Shown here one piece after another: positions 1 to 6,045 of a stretch of 7,983 nt of DNA. The notes below the pieces were generated by a model that worked only from the letters and a program-made list of their open reading frames with translations, did no database searches and was not told the DNA's origin. Origin of the DNA: DASVDK01 sp036381125 [NCBI: Thermodesulfobacteriota bacterium]. Its GTDB lineage: Bacteria > DASVDK01. The position numbers and the translations under genes were made by a program. The number at the start of each line of letters is the position of its first letter. The first letter of the stretch is position 1. The stretch spans positions 1 to 7,983 of the forward strand of contig DASVDK010000342.1 in the NCBI GenBank assembly GCA_036381125.1. The letters run 5' to 3'.

Positions 1-196
1 CCGTCGGCTCTACGCGACCGCGCTCGACGAGAACCGGGGCGGCTTCTCGCGCACCGGCCGCATCGACCCGCGCGCCGTCGACACCGTCGTCGCGACCTAC
101 CGGACCTCGGGCGCGATTGCGCCGTCGCAGGCCGTCGACACGACCGTCCTCTACGACAACCGCTTCGTCGACCAGGCGCTGGCCGAGGAGCGGTAG
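1..196 (+). CDS. ABC transporter substrate-binding protein, NitT/TauT type (C-terminal fragment)
   Basis: The open frame enters from the left edge (first full codon at base 2) and stops at TAG 194-196, leaving 64 residues. The peptide contains IDPRAVDTVV, YRTSGAIAPSQAVDTTVLYDN and ends in FVDQALAEER. This tail (a 'dTVv..YRtsGai' segment, then an acidic/aromatic 'ydNrFVdqAl' end) is typical of periplasmic or lipoprotein substrate-binding proteins of the NMT1/SsuA/TauA group, which feed nitrate, sulfonate, taurine, pyrimidine-precursor or similar ABC importers. The substrate cannot be read from this fragment. The next gene starts 20 nt downstream on the same strand, so the two are probably co-transcribed. 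The assignment rests on recognising the C-terminal pattern only. Confidence 0.72.
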   Translation, partial: RRLYATALDENRGGFSRTGRIDPRAVDTVVATYRTSGAIAPSQAVDTTVLYDNRFVDQALAEER

Positions 197-216
197 TCCC
201 CGATCGGGAGCACGCC

Positions 217-1605
217 ATGGATCATCGCGTCCGGATCGCCTTCGCCACCTGCGGCCCCACGGTGAACCGCCTCGAGCCGGTGAAGGCCCGCTTCGCCAGC
301 GTCGCCGAGATCCTCCCCTTCCCCGCCGCCAACGACGGCAGCGACGCCGACGCCCTGGTTCCCGCGCTGAGGCGCGCGGCGCCCCACGCGGTCGTCGCCT
401 TCCCGAAGGTGGCCGAGCGGCTCCTCCGCACAGGGCTCGCGGTGCCGGTCTTCCCGATGGAGATGCCGGCCGACGTGCTGGTCGGCCGCGTGACCGAGGC
501 GCTCGAGCGCGCCGACTCGGTTGGGGTCCTGCCGCCGGCCGGCACGATCGCCCCCTCGACCTGCCGGCTGCTCAGGCGACTCGGCGGCGCGGTCCACATC
601 CTGCCGTACGAGAACCACGACCACCTGCGCGACCTCGTCGCCCGCTGCCGACGCATGGGGATCCGCGCGCTCGTCGGCGGCGAGAGCCTGAAGGGCATCG
701 CCGAGCCGCAGGGGCTTCGTCCCTTCTCGCTGGCGGACGAGGCCGACGAGGCGGCCGGCGCCATGGGCCAGGCGGTGATCAGGGCCGCCTCGCAGGCCGC
801 ACCGCGTCACGCGCCCCGCGGCGAGGCGCTGGCGCGCTACGGGCTCATCCTCGAGAAGATCGCCCAGGGAGCCATCGGTCCCGACGACCTCACGCTCTGC
901 GTCGATGACGGCGGCCGGGTCACGGCGGCCTTCGCCTCCCCGTGGGCCACCGGCGCCGGACGCGCCCTCGCGCCCGCGCGGCCCGGCGCCCTCTCGGTCC
1001 TCGAGGCCGTGACCACCGCGGCGGCCGTGGCGACGAGCGAGCCGGGCGAGTCGGTCTCCCCGGTCGCCCTCGACCTCTACCCCCTGGCCCCCGGCGACGG
1101 CGGCGGCTACCTGGCCGTCGTCCGCAGCTCGCGCCGGCCGGTCGCCGCCCTCCCGGCCGGCCCGGCCCCGCTCGCCGCCGACCCGGCGGCAGGCGACCTG
1201 CTCGCCCGTCTCGACACCCTGATCGCCCGCCTCGACACGCTCGTCCGCGCGAGGCGCGGCCGCCACGCCCCTCGCCGCTTCCTCGCCTCGCTGCGCCGGC
1301 GCACCTTCCTGATCGACTGGAGGCGGGTCCGCTACTTCGAGCTGCGTGCGGGACTGGTGTACGCCTCGCTGGTCACGGGCGAGACCTACGCGACCAACTA
1401 CACCCTGGCCGACCTCGCCGCCCGGGTCGACGGGCGCGACTTCTTCCGCATCCACCGCCACGTCCTGGTCAACCTCAACTACGTCACGGAGCTGGAGCGC
1501 TACGGGGTGAGCCAGTTCCGCGTGGTCCTCGAGGGGCCCGACACCCCCGCCTTCGTCGTCAGCCGACCCGCCTCGGCCGCCCTCCGCAAGCTCCTCAAGT
1601 ACTGA
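217..1605 (+). CDS. PrpR_N-like sensor / PAS-like / LytTR one-component regulator (462 aa)
   Basis: Likely a cytoplasmic ligand-responsive transcription factor. Residues 5-190 have the alternating beta/alpha pattern of the PrpR_N domain: IAFATC near the start, a 'hAVVAFPKVAERLL...VPVFPMEM' segment at 57-83, 'SVGVLPPAGTIAPS' at 101-114, then 'LVARCRRMGIRALVGGESLKGIAEPQGL' spanning 140-167. Residues about 205-310 look PAS-like (LTLCVDDGGRV, then GGGYLAVVRSSRR). Residues 330-343 are two near-identical heptads (ARLDTLI, ARLDTLV), a likely dimerising helix. Residues 361-462 are a LytTR domain: RRTFLID, FELRAGLVYASL, ATNYTLADL, FFRIHRHVLVNL (409-420) and the terminal VVSRPASAALRKLLKY. A GGGAG ribosome site (206-210) lies 6 nt before the ATG. 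Known family context: PrpR_N normally precedes an AAA+ sigma-54 activator module; here LytTR replaces it. LytTR is very secure, PrpR_N likely, PAS tentative. Confidence 0.85.
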   Translation: MDHRVRIAFATCGPTVNRLEPVKARFASVAEILPFPAANDGSDADALVPALRRAAPHAVVAFPKVAERLLRTGLAVPVFPMEMPADVLVGRVTEALERADSVGVLPPAGTIAPSTCRLLRRLGGAVHILPYENHDHLRDLVARCRRMGIRALVGGESLKGIAEPQGLRPFSLADEADEAAGAMGQAVIRAASQAAPRHAPRGEALARYGLILEKIAQGAIGPDDLTLCVDDGGRVTAAFASPWATGAGRALAPARPGALSVLEAVTTAAAVATSEPGESVSPVALDLYPLAPGDGGGYLAVVRSSRRPVAALPAGPAPLAADPAAGDLLARLDTLIARLDTLVRARRGRHAPRRFLASLRRRTFLIDWRRVRYFELRAGLVYASLVTGETYATNYTLADLAARVDGRDFFRIHRHVLVNLNYVTELERYGVSQFRVVLEGPDTPAFVVSRPASAALRKLLKY

Positions 1606-1618
1606 CGCTACTGACGCT
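1601..1618 (+). repeat. 9-bp tandem direct repeat across the stop codon
   Basis: ACTGACGCT occurs twice head to tail (1601-1609 and 1610-1618); the first copy contains the TGA stop (1603-1605) of the 462-residue regulator, and the second carries a TGA in the same frame 9 nt later. It could be a simple slippage duplication that provides a back-up stop. Spaced 9-bp repeats are typical of LytTR binding sites, but those are usually separated by about 10-13 bp, so I do not call an operator. Confidence 0.5.
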
Positions 1619-1644
1619 GCGGGACCCCGCTCGAGGGGTCCCGC
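1619..1644 (+). terminator. Hairpin terminator after the first LytTR gene
   Basis: A perfect 10-bp stem, GCGGGACCCC (1619-1628) against GGGGTCCCGC (1635-1644) with loop GCTCGA, begins 13 nt after the stop codon. It is followed by GGCTTCCTTCC, which has only short T runs. Position, perfect stem and G/C richness support intrinsic termination of the substrate-binding protein/regulator transcript, though the weak T tract makes efficiency uncertain. Confidence 0.72.
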
Positions 1645-1677
1645 GGCTTCCTTCCGGTCTGCTCACGCTCACCTTCC

Positions 1678-1706
1678 GCGCTCGCGGCCGCACGCGGCGC
1701 GAGCGC
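1678..1706. repeat. 9-bp inverted repeat in the intergenic region
   Basis: GCGCTCGCG (1678-1686) and CGCGAGCGC (1698-1706) are perfect reverse complements around an 11-nt loop. It lies within the 275 nt between the two plus-strand LytTR genes (1606-1880). It may be a second transcript-end hairpin or a protein-binding dyad. High GC makes chance palindromes more likely, so function is unproven. Confidence 0.4.
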
Positions 1707-1776
1707 CCCGTCACGTCGCGCCTTCGGCAATGTGCTTCCGATTCGTCCGCACCCCACGTCCGGATCAGGCCGACGG

Positions 1777-1795
1777 CATGGGGCCGAGCCCCATG
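1777..1795. repeat. 8-bp inverted repeat upstream of the short LytTR gene
   Basis: CATGGGGC (1777-1784) and GCCCCATG (1788-1795) form a perfect dyad around CGA, about 85-105 nt upstream of the short LytTR gene. It is the most symmetric element in this leader and could be an operator for that gene or a neighbouring regulator. I found no convincing -35/-10 pair beside it. The rest of 1645-1880 shows no gene I can support. Confidence 0.35.
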
Positions 1796-1880
1796 AACGA
1801 CCGCCCTTGCGGCCGCGCCGGATCCGCATCGCCGCTTCATCCGCCTGCCCCGTCCGTCAGGGCTTTGCGGTCGCGGCGTC

Positions 1881-2510
1881 ATGGGGCAGGCTGGGGTCAT
1901 GGTGAACGGCGTGGAACTCGATCGACATGCGGCGACCGGAGACCTCGTGGTCCAGGTGGGCCCCGACGGCCGGGTCGCGTGGAGCGGCGGGGGCTCGCGC
2001 CTGGCCGGCCCCGCCCGCGGGACGGCCTTCCTCGAGTGGCTCGCGACGGCGCCCCCGGTGGTGGTCGCGGTCCGGCGCGACCCGGGCGGGGGGCTGCTCC
2101 TGACCGTACGGCCCGCCGGGCCTTCCGACACGCCGTCCGGCGAGCCGGCGGCCGCCCGCCGGACAGCCGGCGTCCCGAGGCGCCTCGTCGGCTTCAAGCG
2201 GAAGCGGACCTTCCTCTTCGACCCGTCGCGCGCCCTCGCCTTCGAGCTGCGCTCCGGCCTCGTCCACGCCTCCCTCGACGACGGCGAGAGCCTCGCGACG
2301 AACTACTCGGTGCGCGAACTCACCGCACGCCTCGCGCCGCTCGGCTTCTTCCGCGTCCACCGCGACGTGATCGTGAACCTCAGGCGGGTGAGGGAGATCG
2401 AGCGGGTCGGCCAGGGGCGGGTGCGCCTCGTCCTCGACACGCCCGACGCGCACGGCTTCACCGTGAGCCGCCCCGCCTCCGCCCGCCTGCGGCGCCTCCT
2501 CCGCTTCTGA
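1881..2510 (+). CDS. Short LytTR regulator with PAS-like N-terminus (209 aa)
   Basis: The C-terminal half (106-209) is a LytTR DNA-binding domain: KRTFLFD, FELRSGLVHASL, ATNYSVRELTARL, FFRVHRDVIVNL (156-167) and the end TVSRPASARLRRLLRF. Residues about 20-80 (DLVVQVGPDGRVAW, then GGGLLLTVRPAG) match the PAS-like middle of the 462-residue neighbour, so this protein corresponds to that gene without its PrpR_N-like part. No receiver domain is visible, so it is not a classical two-component response regulator. Start choice is uncertain: ATG 1881 has no good ribosome site, whereas ATG 1899 (residue 7) follows a GGGG run very closely; the shorter form would be 203 residues. Its stop is 6 nt from the stop of the convergent gene. 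The most economical reading is a diverged duplicate that lost, or never gained, the sensor. Confidence 0.85.
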   Translation: MGQAGVMVNGVELDRHAATGDLVVQVGPDGRVAWSGGGSRLAGPARGTAFLEWLATAPPVVVAVRRDPGGGLLLTVRPAGPSDTPSGEPAAARRTAGVPRRLVGFKRKRTFLFDPSRALAFELRSGLVHASLDDGESLATNYSVRELTARLAPLGFFRVHRDVIVNLRRVREIERVGQGRVRLVLDTPDAHGFTVSRPASARLRRLLRF

Positions 2511-2516
2511 CCGCGC

Positions 2517-3581
2517 CTACCACCCCATCGCCGCCCGGAGCCGCCGCCCGACGTCGCGGCTGAGCACCAGCTCGGTCTTGGCGGCGTCCGCAAAGAGGAG
2601 CCGGTAGCGCTGGTGGGTCCAGGGGATCAGCTCCCCGATCCGCGTGAGGTTGACCAGGTGCGACTGGTCGAGCCTGAGGAACCGGCTCGCGTCGAGCCGC
2701 CGCTCGAGCTCCGCCAGGGTCTGGTTCGTCCAGTACCGTCCGCCGTCGGCGAAGGCCGTCACGACGCCGCCGAGCGAGGAGACGTAGACGATGCTCGCCT
2801 GGGGCACGAGGACGAAGCGCCGGCCGGTTCGGAGCGCGACCACCTCCGGCGTCCCGGCCTCGTCGGGCCGCGGGGTTCCGGCCGGGAGCGCGCGACAGGT
2901 CGCATGACCGTGGGCCGCCTCCGCGCCGAGGTGCGCCACCTGCCGCAGGCGCGCCAGGACGGCGCGCGACAGGACCCGCTCGACCGCGTGAACGACGGCG
3001 CACCCGCCCGACAGCTCGAGGCACGACTGCGCGGCAAGGCCCATGCCGCCGGCGATCGGGACGGCGGCCGGCTCGGTCAGGACCGACGCGACGCCGGCGC
3101 GCCGCGCGACGGCGAGCTGGGAGTGGAGGTGGTCGGCCGAGAGGAACGGCAGGTAGGCGTACCGATCGGGATGCTCGAGCATCGCGGCGGCGAGCACCGG
3201 CGAGACGGCGGCCGGACGGAGCACGACCGCACCCGGCCCCTCGGCCGCTCGCCGCGGCGACGCGAGCAGACAGGCCGGCTCGATGACCACCGGCACGACG
3301 TGCGCGGGGCCGAGCGCCGGCTCGACCCCCCGGTGGCCGGGCGGAACGACGACGGCGTCCGGCCCCTCGACCCTGAGCCGCTCGACGACGCCGGGGGTGA
3401 GGGCGCTCTCCGGCTCCTCCAGGTGCGCCTCGGGCCGCTGCGACTCCGTCTCGCAGGCGACGACGAGCAGGTCGGCCAGGCCCGTGTAGCGGCGCGCGAC
3501 CTCGGCCGCCGGCCCGGTGAAGTAGCGGCACCCCGCGACGGCGAGCCGGAGCCGTCCCGGGTGCGGCTCCCCGTCGCTCAC
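2517..3581 (-). CDS. PrpR_N-like / LytTR regulator (354 aa)
   Basis: Residues 10-205 resemble the PrpR_N sensor: RLRLAVAGC at the start, 'DAVVVPPGH' near 75-83, 'VVPVVIEPACLL' near 95-106, 'LHSQLAVARRAGVASVLTEP' at 152-171, then 'GLAAQSCLELSGGCAVVHAVERVL'. Residues 246-354 are LytTR: EVVALRTGRRFVLVP, IVYVSSLGGVVTAF, YWTNQTLAELERRL, FLRLDQSHLVNL (301-312) and ELVLSRDVGRRLR. The central motif has Asp305 where many LytTR domains, including both plus-strand ones here, have His. The start is GTG at 3581-3579; the ribosome site is weak, but no better start lies before the sensor. The protein is a close paralogue of the 375-residue gene upstream of it on the same strand, separated by 243 nt, so it probably has its own promoter. 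Ligand and target are unknown. Confidence 0.82.
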   Translation of the reverse strand: MSDGEPHPGRLRLAVAGCRYFTGPAAEVARRYTGLADLLVVACETESQRPEAHLEEPESALTPGVVERLRVEGPDAVVVPPGHRGVEPALGPAHVVPVVIEPACLLASPRRAAEGPGAVVLRPAAVSPVLAAAMLEHPDRYAYLPFLSADHLHSQLAVARRAGVASVLTEPAAVPIAGGMGLAAQSCLELSGGCAVVHAVERVLSRAVLARLRQVAHLGAEAAHGHATCRALPAGTPRPDEAGTPEVVALRTGRRFVLVPQASIVYVSSLGGVVTAFADGGRYWTNQTLAELERRLDASRFLRLDQSHLVNLTRIGELIPWTHQRYRLLFADAAKTELVLSRDVGRRLRAAMGW

Positions 3582-3798
3582 CCGACGCCCGGATCACGGC
3601 GCGGTGCGCGGGCGTCCCGCACGACGACCCGCGCCGCCTGGCTGAAACGTCGCTTGCGCCCCATCGCGCACGATACAACCACCCCGACGGGGCAGGCGCA
3701 GACGGTTTCGATGCGTTGCGGAGGCCGCGAACGGGCGACGCGGACGGCCGCGGACGCGATCCGCCGGCCGACGGGCCGATTCGCCGGCGCCGGGCCGC

Positions 3799-3820
3799 CC
3801 GGTTCGGAAGCCCGGACCGG
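3799..3820 (-). terminator. Hairpin just after the XRE-ImmA-LytTR operon
   Basis: CCGGTTCGG (3799-3807) pairs with CCGGACCGG (3812-3820) around a 4-nt loop, with one imperfect pair. On the minus strand it begins 4 nt after the stop codon of the 375-residue LytTR gene. It has no T tract, so it may be a weak, Rho-assisted or 3'-protecting hairpin. The rest of 3582-3798 holds no gene I can support; it contains small dyads (3663-3674 and 3682-3692) and presumably the promoter of the next minus-strand LytTR gene, which I could not identify. Confidence 0.35.
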
Positions 3821-3824
3821 ACGC

Positions 3825-4952
3825 TCACCACCCGAGGATCGCGCGCAGGCGGCGGCCGACGTCGCGGCTGAGCACCAGCTCGGTGTTGGCGGCGTCGTCG
3901 AGGCGCAGCTTGTAGCGCTGGTGCGTCCAGGGGATGAGCTCGACGACCCGTGCCACGTTCACCAGGCGCGAGGCGTCGAGGCGGACGAAGCGCCGCGGGT
4001 CGAGCCGCGACTCGACCTCGGCGAGCGTGCGGTCGGACCAGAAGCTGCCGCGGTCGGTGTACGCGGTCACGAGGCCGCCCCGGGAGCTGATGTAGCTGAT
4101 GCTGGCCGCCGGCACGAGGACGAAGCGCCGCGCGGTCCTGAGCGCGACGACGTCCCGAACCGGGTCGGGCCGGCGACCCGCCGGGTGCGACGGCGGCCAG
4201 CCCGACGGCGCGGCCCAGGAGCCGGGCGCGGCCGCGGGGCCGTGCGCGAGGCCGGACAGGCGGGCGAGGCTCGCCTGGGCGAGGCCGCGCTCGAGGGCGT
4301 GGACGACGAGGCAGCGGCCGGCGCCGTCGTAGATGGACCGGGCCTCGAGCCCCCGCCGGCGCGCGAGCGCCGCCGCGGCGGGATCGGCGAGGACGGGCGC
4401 GAGCCTCGATCGCGCGACGAGGTCGAGCTGGGCATGGAGGTGCTCGGCGCCGAGGTAGGTGAGGAGGACGGCGTCCGCAGCCTCGCGCGGCCACGCGGCG
4501 ACAAGCAGGCGCGGGACGGCGTCGGCCGGCAGCACGAGCGCGGGGGTCGTACCCGGCCGCCGGGCCTCGCGCAGGAGCTCGACGACGCACGACGGCGCCA
4601 GCTCGATCCGGACGACCGGCGGCTCGGCGGGGACGGGCGCGTGAGGGGCGGGCGGCAGCAGGACGGCGTCGGCGTGCCGCATCGCCTCGGCCGCGTGCGG
4701 CGGCGCGCCGCCCGGGGCCTCGTCGACGTGGCCGTCGAGGTCGTGCGGAGCGACGTCGCAGTGGACGACCTCGAACGTCGCGAGCCCGCGGTAGCCGTCC
4801 AGAACGGGATCGACGCTCTCGGTGAGGAGCCGGCAGCCGACGACGAGCAGGCGAAGCGCGCGCGGTCCCGGCGGCGGCGCGACCGGCATCGGCGAGCCGG
4901 CCTCGCACACCAGCGAGGCGGCGAGCGCGGCCGAGCACCGCCAGGCCCCCAT
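3825..4952 (-). CDS. PrpR_N-like / LytTR regulator, third gene of XRE-ImmA operon (375 aa)
   Basis: Residues about 30-235 form the same PrpR_N-like sensor as the 354-residue paralogue (LRLLVVGCRLL, 'ADAVLLPPAPH', 'AEHLHAQLDLVARSRLAPVLAD', 'GRCLVVHALERGL'). Residues 268-375 are LytTR (VVALRTARRFVLVP, SYISSRGGLVTAY, FWSDRTLAEVESRL, FVRLDASRLVNV, ELVLSRDVGRRLR). Asp326 replaces the usual His of the central motif. The start ATG (4952-4950) shares one base with the TGA of the peptidase gene (TGATG), and a GGGGGGA ribosome site lies 3 nt before it, arguing for translational coupling. An alternative ATG at 4889 would begin MPVAPPPG and aligns better with the paralogue's N-terminus; the extra 21 residues from 4952 show no recognisable motif. 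Expression should follow the XRE-controlled promoter. Ligand unknown. Confidence 0.82.
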   Translation of the reverse strand: MGAWRCSAALAASLVCEAGSPMPVAPPPGPRALRLLVVGCRLLTESVDPVLDGYRGLATFEVVHCDVAPHDLDGHVDEAPGGAPPHAAEAMRHADAVLLPPAPHAPVPAEPPVVRIELAPSCVVELLREARRPGTTPALVLPADAVPRLLVAAWPREAADAVLLTYLGAEHLHAQLDLVARSRLAPVLADPAAAALARRRGLEARSIYDGAGRCLVVHALERGLAQASLARLSGLAHGPAAAPGSWAAPSGWPPSHPAGRRPDPVRDVVALRTARRFVLVPAASISYISSRGGLVTAYTDRGSFWSDRTLAEVESRLDPRRFVRLDASRLVNVARVVELIPWTHQRYKLRLDDAANTELVLSRDVGRRLRAILGW

Positions 4953-5635
4953 CAGTCCCCCCAGAGCCTGCCCTGGCGGCCGTCGGCCGGCTCTCGCAGG
5001 CAGCCGAGCTGGCCGAGGCGGACGGCAGCGGCCTCGGGCGAGACGCCGAAGGCGCGGGCGACGCGGTCGACGAGCCGGTCCCCCTCGCGCGTCCCGGCAA
5101 AGGGCGGGCGACCGCGGACGCGGACCCGAGGGGCCGGCACGAGGAGGGCCGCGGCCAGGTAGCCGGCCTGCCACTCGAGCCAGCCGACGGGGTCCTCGAG
5201 CGTCCGGCTGTGCGCCGCCTCGATCCGCGGCGCGACGTCGGGCAGGAGCGCCGGCTCGGCGAAGCGGCGGTCCCACAGCTCCCGGTGGAGGACCACGTGG
5301 GCCAGCTCGTGAGCCAGGGTGAAGCGGAGGCGGACCTCTCGCCGTGGGTCACCGGCGAGGCGCCGCTCGACGCGGACGATCGGCGCGACCCCGGGCCGGA
5401 ACTCGGTCACCGCCTCGACGCCCGGCCCGAACTCCGCCTCGAGGTCGGCGTACAGGTCGAGGTCGCCCGCGTGCGCCTCGACGAGGACGAGGAGGGCGTC
5501 GGTGTCGAGCCGGCCGGTCCCGGCCCGGCGGCGGGTCCCCTCCCTCGCGAGCGCCGCGCCGAGGGCGTCGAGTTCGGCCGCCTCGTAGAAGGGCCTGGCC
5601 GGGAAGCGGCCGGAGGGATCGTCGATCCACCTCAC
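4952..5635 (-). CDS. ImmA/IrrE-family zinc metallopeptidase (227 aa)
   Basis: The protein carries the zinc-peptidase signature HELAH (His109, Glu110, His113) inside RFTLAHELAHVVLHREL, and a downstream glutamate in LEWQAGYLAAALLVP (Glu154), which fits the third metal ligand of the ImmA/IrrE fold. The C-terminal AFGVSPEAAAVRLGQLG is also usual for the family. Family members such as ImmA of ICEBs1 and IrrE/PprI of Deinococcus cleave a partner XRE-type repressor in response to a signal, often DNA damage. Here the partner is encoded immediately upstream: the GTG start (5635-5633) overlaps the TGA of the XRE gene as GTGA, with GGGAG 8 nt before it. The longer in-frame extension upstream is rejected because it reads through the XRE gene out of frame. 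The N-terminus has no signal peptide, so it is cytoplasmic. Confidence 0.88.
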   Translation of the reverse strand: MRWIDDPSGRFPARPFYEAAELDALGAALAREGTRRRAGTGRLDTDALLVLVEAHAGDLDLYADLEAEFGPGVEAVTEFRPGVAPIVRVERRLAGDPRREVRLRFTLAHELAHVVLHRELWDRRFAEPALLPDVAPRIEAAHSRTLEDPVGWLEWQAGYLAAALLVPAPRVRVRGRPPFAGTREGDRLVDRVARAFGVSPEAAAVRLGQLGCLREPADGRQGRLWGD

Positions 5636-6045
5636 GACCGGCGCTCCCGCCTCCGTCCCGGTGACGGATCGGCGGACGCGAGCAGCCGCGTCCAGTCCTC
5701 GCGGGTCCACCCGCAGGCGCGGGCGCGGCGGAAGAGACGCCCCACCGGCTCGGCCGCCTCGGGACGCTCGCGCAGGTAGTCGACGACCGGCGCCGCGCCC
5801 CGGCCGGCCGCCGCCTCGATCGACGTGAGCGACAGTCCGAGCGCGGCCGCCAGCTCCGCGGCGAGCGCCGACGACGGCCGGCGCCGATCGTGCTCGATGT
5901 CGTTGATGTACTGTGGCGAGACGCCCCGCGGCCGGTTCCCCCCGGCCGTGAGGCGCGCGCCGAGCTCGCGCAGGCTCAGCCCCCGCGCCCGGCGTGCCGT
6001 CGACACGAGCCGCCCGAGCGACGGCTCCCCTCGCTTGCCGCCCAT
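5632..6045 (-). CDS. XRE-family helix-turn-helix repressor (137 aa)
   Basis: Residues 10-73 form a Cro/C1-type helix-turn-helix: LGRLVSTARRARGLSLRELGARL, then GVSPQYINDIEHDRRRPS (41-58) containing the recognition helix, then LAAELAAALGLS. The remainder (about 85-125, VVDYLRERPEAAEPVGRLFRRA...WTREDWTRLL) is a helical tail common in XRE proteins paired with ImmA peptidases and a plausible cleavage or interaction region. The ATG follows GGAGGG with 9 nt spacing. As first gene of the three-gene unit it is the likely repressor of its own promoter and of ImmA and the LytTR gene. Resemblance to phage immunity repressors is at family level only; no phage genes are nearby. Confidence 0.88.
   Translation of the reverse strand: MGGKRGEPSLGRLVSTARRARGLSLRELGARLTAGGNRPRGVSPQYINDIEHDRRRPSSALAAELAAALGLSLTSIEAAAGRGAAPVVDYLRERPEAAEPVGRLFRRARACGWTREDWTRLLASADPSPGRRRERRS

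Noticed and set aside
1601-1618. Tandem 9-bp repeat as a LytTR binding site
   Set aside because: LytTR sites usually have 9-bp repeats spaced by about 10-13 bp; these are directly adjacent and overlap a stop codon upstream of a terminator.
3663-3692. Small dyads (3663-3674 and 3682-3692) as an operator of the 354-residue regulator
   Set aside because: Arms are only 4 bp, within chance expectation at this GC content, and no matching sequence or clear promoter accompanies them.
2613-5162. An 849-residue plus-strand open frame antisense to the LytTR and ImmA genes
   Set aside because: It has shadow-frame composition (Arg, Gly, Asp, Glu rich, no motif), while the opposite strand encodes recognisable HELAH and LytTR motifs throughout.
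2458-5352. A 964-residue minus-strand open frame covering several genes
   Set aside because: It is rich in Arg, Ala, Pro and Gly without domains, and runs out of frame across the well-supported LytTR and peptidase genes. Long shadow frames are expected at this GC content.
4952-6045. XRE-ImmA pair as a prophage or integrative element remnant, or a toxin-antitoxin module
   Set aside because: No integrase, excisionase, attachment repeats or structural genes are visible, and the peptidase has intact catalytic residues, not a toxin fold. Only family-level similarity supports the idea.
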